Below, piece by piece: positions 56,160 to 64,000 of a stretch of DNA of 64,000 nucleotides. Location of the stretch: the NCBI GenBank assembly GCA_035079385.1, contig JAVHKY010000063.1, positions 2,483,775-2,547,774 of the forward strand, in the 5' to 3' direction. The stretch's first letter is position 1. Every line of letters starts with the position of its first letter. The stretch is from Aspidiotus rigidus. Taxonomy: Eukaryota; Arthropoda; Insecta; Hemiptera; Diaspididae. A program made the translations under genes and the position numbers. The notes below the pieces were generated by a model. It did no database searches, was not told the origin of the DNA, and worked only from the letters and a program-made list of their open reading frames with translations.

Positions 56160-57270
56160 TGGGAGTGTCCAAATCTTAACAAAGCAAGTGCCTGAGTGTC
56201 CTCAACAACGTGAACCTCTTCAACAACGTGAACCTCCTCAACAACTGGAACCTCCGCATGAACCTGCAATATAATTGAATGACCCAAAACCAACGTTCTT
56301 TTTATTAGTACATTAGGCAGTACAATCAGACCTCTGTTGCAGCGAAAGGATTCAAATTGTTTTCAGCATCTTCTGGGCTGCTAAATAACATATCTTCTAA
56401 ATCTTCCTCCAACATACCGGGCGTTAATTTCTTTAAAAATTTTCGTGACGCATTTGCTGCTAATCCAACGCGTGCTTTTTGACCAAAAACAGCCTCGGAA
56501 GGCGTCATCTAGATCTCTTTGTGATAAACAACGTTCATACCCCATTGAACAAACGGATGACCGGTGACCCATTTGGCAGTCTCGTTGTCTCTCATCCAAG
56601 CAGTCAAAGAGTCTTCCACAACAGCGTATGCTCGCTCGACACTCCCCTGACGCTGTGGATATCGCGGTCTGCCATCGACTAGAACTAAATCCGGCCACAA
56701 TTTTGCTAATTCCGTGATGATCTCCGCGCAGAATTTTTGCCCATTATCTGACTGAAGTACTCTTGGTGCGCCAAATGTCAAAAAAATTAAGAGCAGTTCC
56801 TTAGCAACTAACGATGCTTGCTTAAATTCCAACGGTCGGAGGAACGAATATTTCGTTAGGTGTTCTTTGTAGTGGAGCACCCATTTATATTGACCATCTG
56901 CCAGAATCCTGTAGTCAATTAGATCAACCTGGCCGCGGTCATTTAATTCAGCAGCAGTTATAGGCCTAACAACGACGCTACGAATACACTTCTTTTTTGC
57001 TTTTCCCGCACAGCCTAGGCAGTTTGATATCACCGTCTTCACTTGACATTGGTATATTCGAATACGTTTCATGAACCTTCGTATACGTTTTCGTCTCATC
57101 CTTATGCTCAATTGCTGTGTGAACATCCTTTATAATTGTTGTAAATGGCTCAACAGTTGCCATCAATTTTTGATCTTTCACCGTCCATACTCTGCGTACG
57201 CCACCCAGTTCCACTAGTTGAAATTTCCCTATATCCAACACTCTGAAAGTGCCAATTTGCCGCTTCCTGA
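56160..57270 (-). pseudogene. Broken retroviral-type integrase (KRBA2-like)
   Basis: The minus strand holds, from the 5' side: a segment starting after a plausible acceptor near 57270 (KRQIGTFRVLDIGKFQ, then DVHTAIEHKDETKTYTKV); a frameshift near 57040; then VISNCLGCAGKAKKK, completing an HHCC zinc module; then the catalytic core (57126-56509) with GQVDLIDYR, LQSDNGQKF and QGSVERAYA. The D-x36-E spacing fits a DDE integrase. An in-frame TAG at 56509-56511 interrupts HKEI and MTPSEAVFGQKARVG. A plausible phase-0 intron joins FAATE (about 56330) to VHAEVPVVEEVHVVEE (about 56262). The family is the integrase annotated as KRAB-A domain-containing protein 2-like in arthropods, related to Ty3/Gypsy and Ginger integrases. 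At least one frameshift and one stop make it inactive. Confidence 0.8.
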
Positions 57271-58690
57271 AAATCGAATCACTTATCTATCATCCTAATA
57301 ATCTTAACTTATATATAATAATGATATAAAATCCCTCCGGTAGTCGCACTTCTTTCACTCGCCTGTTTCTCATACTTTCAAAAGAAGTAGAAAGCTCATT
57401 TTTTCTTCTACTTACTCATAATACTTTCAAAAAAATCCGATCTGCAAAACGTATAAAATCATTCGCTAACCACCCAAAGATAAAAGAACAACAACGTGCA
57501 GGATACTGCCTCAGCTACCTACTCTATATGGAAAAATAGATTATGATATAATATGTGTAAGAGATCCCTAGAGCATGAGTTTGATAAGGGATCACTTAAC
57601 GAAGGGGGTTTAATGAGAACAGAGGAAACACATGTTGATTGCGATCAAGTATAATTGAAATGGACTCATTTGAATTGAAATGAACGCGGTAATAATAATG
57701 AGAAAAGCATTTACGTAAAAAGGGCGAAACTAACGAATAACTGCGCGAACGTGAAAACAGTGCAATAATTAAGAAAATCAATACGTGAAATGATAATTAG
57801 ATTAATTCGCGGGAAACATGATAACATACCGAAGACGTCAACGAAATCGTATTTTAAAATTCGAACTCTCCGATTAGGCTGGCTGGAAGAGCTTATATAG
57901 GGAATTAATAATGGAAGGATGTGGAATATTGTAACCGATAATCGGGAAAAAATAGCGAAAGAGGTTCGGAAGAATATGTAGAAAACAATATGATCGTAAC
58001 CGTTAACGGAAAATTTGGAAGGTTGGATATCGAGAGAGATTCGTAACAAGACGTATGAGTAAATGTGATCGTAATGGGATTATTGAATAAATTTGTATTG
58101 TTATGAGAATCGTAAATATTAAAGTGTAATTGACGGGTGTATTTCATACAATATGACAATGTAAAATCATGAAATTATGACATTCAAGAACTAATACTTA
58201 ATCTTAAATTAAATTTACGAGATATTTTTCTCCACTTGTTTCGTTTTCCTTCGTTGAAAAATACAGTAATATTTGGAACAACAGCGCTCCCTCATCAGAA
58301 ATGACCATTATTTATTAATACAGTTTGTTGCAGTCAGTAAACAAAAATGTTGTTTCAATTGAAAAAAAAAAATATTTCTCAACCACAAAAACATGTTTTC
58401 TTATCAAAAAACATAAAAAAAAAACATATTTTTTCATTGTAAAAGACGTTTGTTGTGGTTTGTAAGCAAATCTGACGCCAAATTTGGAATCAGCGACTCA
58501 AAAAGTACACTCACATTTTCAACCCAGAAAATTTGTTTTTTGTATTAAAAACATCTAAAAAACAAGTTTCTTGGCAGAAAAAAAACATGTTTGTGAAACT
58601 TTAAAACAAAACTGACGCCAAAATTCGAACCTGCAACCCAAAAAAAAGGTTAATACTAATTTTAGAAGTTTGGGCCGCAAAAAAGTATTT
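57271..58690. other. Non-coding stretch with A-rich repeat phrases
   Basis: No gene recognised. At 58440-58640, tctgacgccaaatttggaat and actgacgccaaaattcgaac occur about 130 bp apart among aaaacatgtttt-like phrases, suggesting a decayed tandem duplication. Confidence 0.45.
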
Positions 58691-59045
58691 CTGCACCAGT
58701 GTATGACCCTAACCTAATTTCAAAATTTACGTGCGCGCGCGTGCGTGCAGATGATCTTGGGACTTGGAATTTTTTTCTCTTAGCCCTACCTTAATTTTGA
58801 AAAAATGTGCGTGCTTGCGTGCGTGCAAGATCTTTCTTGACCTATGCAGTAAACTACTGGTATACTATAGGCTTATACTAGCTTCATACTAGCTCTAGGA
58901 ATCCGGAATATTGTATGCTTCGACCCGTGCCCTAGTTTCAAAATTTGGGTGCGCGTGTGTGCGTGCGTCTTCTTGTATACTAGCAGCTTTTATACTAGGT
59001 TTATTGAAGAAAGAAATTTTGTTCGTGTAAGGATAAATTAAGAAT
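58691..59045. repeat. Degenerate repeat with CpG/GT-rich cores
   Basis: Three similar blocks (ccctaacctaatttcaaaat, cctaccttaattttgaaaaa, ccctagtttcaaaatttggg) are each followed by gtgcgcg/gtgcgtgc runs at about 58732, 58807 and 58951. The end carries tatactag phrases. Confidence 0.55.
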
Positions 59046-59116
59046 AGAAAACAACTTGGCTTTGCCCGCACTTCTTAAAAAGACGACATTTTTTTTTTTT
59101 TTTTTTCAATTTCGAC

Positions 59117-59144
59117 GTTTCGGTTATCTCGTAACCATTATCAG
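59117..59144 (-). ncRNA. Hammerhead-like core with perfect stem II
   Basis: CTGATAA, then TGGTTA, a CGAG-type loop, TAACC and GAAAC on the minus strand. Stem II (GGTTA with TAACC) is perfect over 5 bp; the box has one change. The right arm has a related but weaker version. Confidence 0.4.
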
Positions 59145-59162
59145 TTACAATTTTGTCTCATG

Positions 59163-59305
59163 AAGAAAATTGTGAAAAGCGTAAAATTTGTGAAATAAAT
59201 GAAATAATGAAACTGGAAAATACTGTCAGCGATACTCTACGAATGGAACCGTTCTACTCGTCGGTGATTAGTCACATACATACGGTACAGGCAAATACTT
59301 GACCT
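59163..59305 (+). pseudogene. Penelope endonuclease C-terminal tail
   Basis: A frame reads ENCEKRKICEINEIMKLENT then DTLRMEPFYSSVISH and a stop at about 59305. The KR..E...I.KL.N pattern matches the C-terminal tail after the GIY-YIG domain in the other copies (compare KRRRLALENIEITRH and KNRKIMEVIKIL). The GIY-YIG core itself is absent. Confidence 0.5.
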
Positions 59306-59490
59306 GTATTTTTTTCGAATAGGTATCTATTTTTGTATATAATGTTTCTTTCTGATTCTTTGTATGATTTACGTTCAGTTTTATGTTGGATTCTCTTGAT
59401 AATGGTTACAAGCGAAACGTCTAAATTCGAAAAAAAAAAAAAAAAAAAATTGTCTTTTTAAGGAGTGCGGGCAAAGCCAAGTTGTTTTCT

Positions 59491-59840
59491 GTACTGGGTT
59501 TATACTAGTCTTATACATATACAGTGTACTAGATGTAAAGTAGCTAAGAAGGGCTGTGAAACCCAGACCGAATATAAAATATAATAGCTTATTATACTAG
59601 GCTTCATTATACTAGCCCCAATATACATTATACTAGCCTAGTAGACTAGCTAAGTTATTCTATTTGACATTTTATACTGTGCTTGTACCCACTAAGTCCA
59701 AGCTTCCTTTATACTAGCTTTACACTAGGTTTAGGCTTCTTTTATACTACTGCCTTAGAAGGTCTATGTTAGTAGTTTATACTAGCTCGACCTATCGTAC
59801 TAGGCTTAAGCCAAGTGCTAGTATTATCCCAGTATAATAC
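59491..59840. repeat. tatactag-rich low-complexity stretch
   Basis: The phrase (t)atactag recurs many times at irregular spacing (also at 58855-58900). Units are too diverged for a clear period. Confidence 0.55.
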
Positions 59841-59929
59841 TGCATGAAGCAGAGAAAGTGGGAACTCAGGAAATTTTCCTGGAAATTACCGGACAAGCCT
59901 GTGTACCACCCTTATTCTCGTCATTATTT

Positions 59930-60165
59930 CATTCGAGACTTGCGAGTGAACCCCACGAGAAGTGATAACTCAAAATATTTCGTATGTCTTGTGCTAAACC
60001 AGGCCCCACGAAAGCCGTTTGCCCAAAATATTTTATATCAGTCTTATGCTAAACCAGGAAAGGGGCGACCGTGAGTGAGCTCCACGAACGTTGAAAGGTG
60101 ATAGGCCAAAATATATCATATCAGACTTTCGCCCCACGAAAATAGCTCAAAATATTTTTCCCACA
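59930..60165. repeat. Degenerate tandem repeat (cccacgaaa..caaaatatttt)
   Basis: About four units of 45-75 bp share ccccacga, ctcaaaatattt or gcccaaaatatttt and tatcagtctt/tatcagactt. Confidence 0.55.
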
Positions 60166-62234
60166 AACGTAGATAACTGCTCTATAGGCTTTCTCAGAAG
60201 CGTCACAAAAGGTGTGTAGTTCAATGAAAGTAAGAGCAAAAGTGAAGTAATATCTCACGAGCGAGCGCTTGACCTAGTAGAAGCCTAGATTAGAATATTT
60301 CAAGATGACTGATTAACTATAAGAGACATGAAACATGATCTGTATTTATTTGGCTACGCCAGATTTTTTTTTTTTCTGTTTTGCGTGTATAGAAGAACGC
60401 TTAATCTACATTTTCATATTAAGTATCATTCATCTGATTAGTGATTACACATTATTTTCAATATGAATTTTATATTCTTGAATGTTTTACATGATTGCTT
60501 AAGAACCTGACGTCCTACCAAAAAACGGAAAACGGCATTGGATGTGGCGTTGAAAATATCCGCGAATCTTACGTTTGAAATTTCATATCAATCATTTTTC
60601 TACCTTTGTAGCTCTACTCATTTCCATAGATGAGATACAGTATTCCTACAGAATGAACGGATGAGGTGAGTAAAGAAGAGAAAAACAAAAGAAGCAAAAT
60701 TAAAAAAGAAGAAGTAAGAAAAAGAAAGAAAAAAAAAGAGAGACTAATAAAAACTTTTAAATACTATGTAAACTACAAAGTGACAAGTTTTAAATAATCA
60801 AAATGTAGATGGTGTCATATTTGTATAATAATTTATTTTTATCTTCTTCCTCAGGCTGTACAATTCTTATAAGATAAAGCTTGCGTAAATCAACCCCAAA
60901 AGTAACGGCGGCAAGAAGTGTACTGGTTGAAAAAAGCGTATAATTAGTCAGCGAGAGAAGGAAGCGTAAATTTTGAAGGAAAACAAGTAGCCGACTGAGT
61001 TAAGACACTCATGGGAGTGGGCAAATTATATATACTTACATAACGTGGGTTGAGTAAGGAGCTGCGAATTGGAAGTGTGCTGAAAAAAAAAGAGAGGGAG
61101 AGAGTGAGAGTGAGAGTGAGAGAAAGAGAACTTGAAGCGGCATTACGTTTTTGGTGTACAGAAGAAGGAAAGAGAATATTTGAAAGAAAAAACGAAAAGA
61201 ACGGAGAGAAAAAGAGACGAGCGACAAAATTACGTGAGACACGTTCTAAATTTGAACTCTAGAGAAAGTTCAGAGGGGGTTGATAAAAATACGGTCGTTG
61301 GAAGGCGCGAAGGGTGCAAAATGTACGTCTGGCCTTTGTATCTTCCGTAAGACAGAAGAATTTCTGCATTTTTACTCCCTTTATTTAGATTACAGTAATA
61401 AAAATTTCGGCTTCCCTTCGTCGCGACACGCACCCGCGCCACCAACTAGCACCCGAGCGCGTGAGAAATATAAGGCCACTTTAATTGCGTTCCGTTTACT
61501 TCACGTTTTTGTAACCTCAGTGGTAAAGTAAAATAAATGGAAACGTAGGAGAGCGGACGTATTAAAGAAAAACAAGGACACAATGTTGCGTGTACGAATG
61601 TTACACTGTCTACAAAACATTAAATGTGGAAGAAATAACATAGAGAAACAGTGAGAGGGAGAGGGAGAGTGAGAGTGAGAGAGAGAAAACTTCTTAGGGC
61701 GTGAAAAAATAAAAAGAGACGAATCGCACTATCTGATGAATGAGGAGTTCACTTTTACACCTCCTGCACTCGTTTCGATTTCGATTACTTATACAAACGA
61801 AATATACGCTATAGGGTTGCCTTTGCTATACCAAAATTTTTAAATACCAACAACATAATAAATATAGGTACTTATTCCTACGTCTCATACTTATCTGATA
61901 CATAATTTATTAGGGTATCGAATGTACGTCATCTGCTGGGATGAGGAAATTCCGTATTTATAAGGGAGATGCGATTTAAGCCTCACCGAATATCACCTTC
62001 ACTCATTATTGCATTCGGTAAGTACATAATATAATTACGTGCAGATGCATGTGTATATTTTACTGAATCACCGAATTCGGTCTCTGATCGAGGAAAGTCC
62101 TCCTTACGCATATTGGAAGTTACAATTTATTCAGACCGCATTATGAGCCATTCTTTTACTAAGTAGGCGAGATGAAACGCATACAACGCGTAATGGAGAA
62201 ATTCTCTTTTCGAAAGACTTGCAGGAGTGATATT
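60166..62234. other. Non-coding stretch
   Basis: No gene recognised. Purine-rich stretches lie at 60660-60745 and 61085-61130, the latter with GAGA/GTGA repeats repeated at 61650-61685. The start (60250-60370) loosely resembles 19240-19390. Confidence 0.45.
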
Positions 62235-62345
62235 AAAGAAGAGTGGTTGTTGGTAAATGAAAAACTCGAGCAAAAAATTTGACCACCCCGGTGGGATCTG
62301 AACCCGAGACCTTTCGCTTACCGGGTGATTGCTCTACTCGCTGAC
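62235..62345 (-). mobile_element. tRNA-derived SINE, second copy
   Basis: On the minus strand AAGGTCAGCGAGTAGAGCAA (A box) and GGTCTCGGGTTCAGATCCC (B box) are followed by the tail gtggtcaaattttttgctcg and tttttcatttacca. It matches the copy at 45892-46005 throughout. No clear target duplication was found. Confidence 0.78.
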
Positions 62346-63155
62346 CTTCTTCTGAAATTCTCTTTTCCACAACACGACTGTACTGATCATGTTTGTTTGA
62401 TTATCAAGTAAACGTCTGACAATTGATGAAAATTTTAAAAATTTCACTGAAATGATATGGAAATGTAAATGAAATCTATCGCTTTTGAAACTATCCATTA
62501 GTTCGAAACCTGCCGCCCCATTTCATATTTTCTCCAAGGGATTAGGAAAATTCTTCCGTCTCCAAGAACTTACCGCTCTCTTACAGGTATTCTACCCTTG
62601 TGTTAGCAGGTTAGCTCAACAGTTTGCATATTCAGCCCGCTATCAGGATCTTCTTTTGAAAATTGATATTATCACGATAAATAATCATTGTGAGTGGAGA
62701 AATTTTCTTTTTTCATTTTTCTCACCATGAAGAGAAAAAAAATCAGGAGAAATTTTCCATTCCAAAAAATCTGCCACTGTAGGCAGCTTCCTACCTTGCC
62801 TACTCCTAAATTTAGGCCTGACCATCTCCATGTACAACTAATAAAAATAATTTAAAATTATTCCTCTTCACGAGTACCTTCTCGAATGTATATAAAATAT
62901 TACATATGTTACGATTTTCATCGAAACTCCATTTCAGTGAAACTCGCACTTCGGCCGCGTGTTCAGCGTGAGAGGCGGACTTTGAAGACGCGACGACGAT
63001 GTCCGTGTGTTGCAGCCGCGCTTCTGACCGCTCGACCACTGATCGCCGCTTCAAGGGTAGATAATATTTCCAAGGATGACAATTCACGTTTTGTACACGT
63101 GCACAAGTGTAATCGGTTTTGGGTCCTTTTCTGTACTGAAACATGCCTTTGAAAG
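62346..63155. other. Non-coding stretch
   Basis: No gene recognised. A GC-richer patch lies at 62945-63060 without a recognisable product. Confidence 0.45.
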
Positions 63156-63168
63156 AACTGCTCATTTA

Positions 63169-63339
63169 CTGATAACGAAGGTGAAAAAATAAATTATTCA
63201 AAAAGAACAAATTTATTAATTCGAATGAATGCGGTTTGTAAATTCATTCAAATTAATAAATTTGTTCTTTTTGAATAATTTATTTTTTCACCTTCGTTAT
63301 CAGTATGTGCCGTAATTTAGAAAGAAGGATTAATTCTAT
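63169..63339. mobile_element. Hairpin insertion with 13-bp target duplication
   Basis: Two 63-bp arms (63168-63230 and 63242-63304) are reverse complements with one mismatch seen, around an 11-bp loop. A 35-bp tail (atgtgccgtaatttagaaag..) follows. The whole is flanked by AACTGCTCATTTA on both sides (63156-63168 and 63340-63352), a perfect 13-bp duplication. The tail phrase tatgtgccgtaattt also occurs beside the palindrome at 26197. A duplication this long suggests nick-primed retrotransposition more than a cut-and-paste element. Confidence 0.85.
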
Positions 63340-63630
63340 AACTGCTCATTTATGTGAAATCATGATATGAACGTATTTTGTAAAGGAAACGAGAAATTAT
63401 GTAAAAGAATGTGTTAGAAGATGTACGAGTACACGAATGAGTTCAATTATAATGCGAATTGAAGGAAGTGAATGTGATAATCTAAAACGAGAAATTGTTC
63501 CTAGTTTTTCTCTTTTTTTGATTAGAATAATGGAGATATGACTGCACGTTGGAAGTACGAAATCGTTGCAGTTGTTCTTTTTTATTTATGGTTTTAGCCT
63601 TGATGTGATTGAAACGTTTGGCATAGCATT

Positions 63631-64000
63631 TTGATGAAATAGTGCATTACTGTGATGCACTGAAAATGTGATTCGTACAAAGAATTGTTGCCGTTTACTT
63701 CTTTTTTTTTTTTTTTGGTTCTTCCCCTGATTTGATGGAAACATTGGGGATATTGCTCAAGCCGTCGGAGATGGATTAATACGAAAAATTTCATAAATAC
63801 GAAAAAATCAATAGTTTTTCCGTCAATGGTGTATTGTAGGTGAATCACGACAGCACTAATGGTGACCTTTTGATGAAGTAGTGCATATTACTCTGATGTA
63901 CTAAAAATGTGATTGTACAAAAATTGTTGCCATGTATTGTTTCTTTTTTTGTTGGTTCTTCCCCTGATTTGATGGAAATTTTGGGCGTATTGCTGAGCCC
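63631..64000. repeat. Tandem duplication, period about 239 bp, running off the window
   Basis: ttgatgaaatagtgcatta at 63631 recurs as ttgatgaagtagtgcatatt at 63870, and both are followed by aaaatgtgatt-gtacaaa, attgttgcc and ggttcttcccctgatttgat. The second unit continues to the window end. Confidence 0.8.

Larger units (their letters stand above)
59046..59490. mobile_element. Third Penelope-like remnant with inverted arms
   Basis: The arms 59046-59142 and 59397-59490 are imperfect reverse complements sharing agaaaacaacttggctttgc, a poly-A/T run and cgaaacgtc. Between them lies a plus-strand remnant of the endonuclease C-terminus. The arms carry hammerhead-like motifs at 59117-59144 (minus) and 59395-59418 (plus). 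Confidence 0.75.

Overview
This is an AT-rich animal nuclear DNA window, most likely from an insect or another arthropod. I base that on Penelope-like elements, Helitron-like ends with the TCTAATATATAAA start seen in arthropods, a KRBA2-type integrase remnant, tRNA-derived SINEs, many microsatellites, and the absence of operons or bacterial gene density. I could not recognise a single intact host gene. Everything I can support is mobile DNA, repeats, or broken open reading frames, so this looks like intergenic (or very long intronic) sequence. No species assignment is supported.

Layout. 1-9.6 kb: mostly non-coding, with a short hAT-like MITE at 182, Helitron-end fragments near 1.9-2.2 kb and a hairpin at 6.6 kb. 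9.6-10.8 kb: a dead Penelope-like reverse transcriptase and a Helitron 5' end. 13.4 kb: a long GA tract. 17.2-17.8 kb: a Penelope-like GIY-YIG endonuclease remnant between 78-bp inverted arms. 18.3-19.1 kb: a foldback repeat related to a 45-bp satellite. 22.7-23.7 kb: a non-autonomous Helitron on the minus strand. 24.0-26.1 kb: the best Penelope-like element (RT with YVDD, then GIY-YIG), frameshifted, with a hAT MITE in its 3' region. 27.1-29.5 kb: an inverted-arm element and copy A of a large repeat. 32.2-33.6 kb: a complete-looking Helitron abutting a second Helitron 5' end, with GA and TTTA tracts. 34.5-39.4 kb: a MITE, a SINE and two SWIM-like/MULE-like elements. 41.1-45.4 kb: copy B of the large repeat, carrying several nested insertions that copy A lacks. 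45.7-47.4 kb: a SINE, a possible third relative of the SWIM-like elements, and the 45-bp minisatellite. 50.4-51.2 kb: degenerate tandem repeat and a possible exon. 52.1 kb: a GTAT tract. 53.3-54.3 kb: a foldback of a second Penelope family. 55.5-57.3 kb: a GCGCGCA-punctuated repeat and the broken integrase. 59.0-59.5 kb: a third inverted-arm Penelope remnant. 62-64 kb: a SINE, a hairpin insertion with a 13-bp target duplication, and a tandem duplication running off the end.

The recurring theme is Penelope-like retroelements whose 3' coding end sits between inverted arms, the arms carrying a short motif like a hammerhead ribozyme core (CTGATGA-like box, small stem, GAAA). At least three different families in this one window show this arrangement, and several further solo motifs occur. 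The second theme is layered transposition: copies A and B of a large repeat act as filled and empty sites, which lets individual insertions and their target duplications be read directly.
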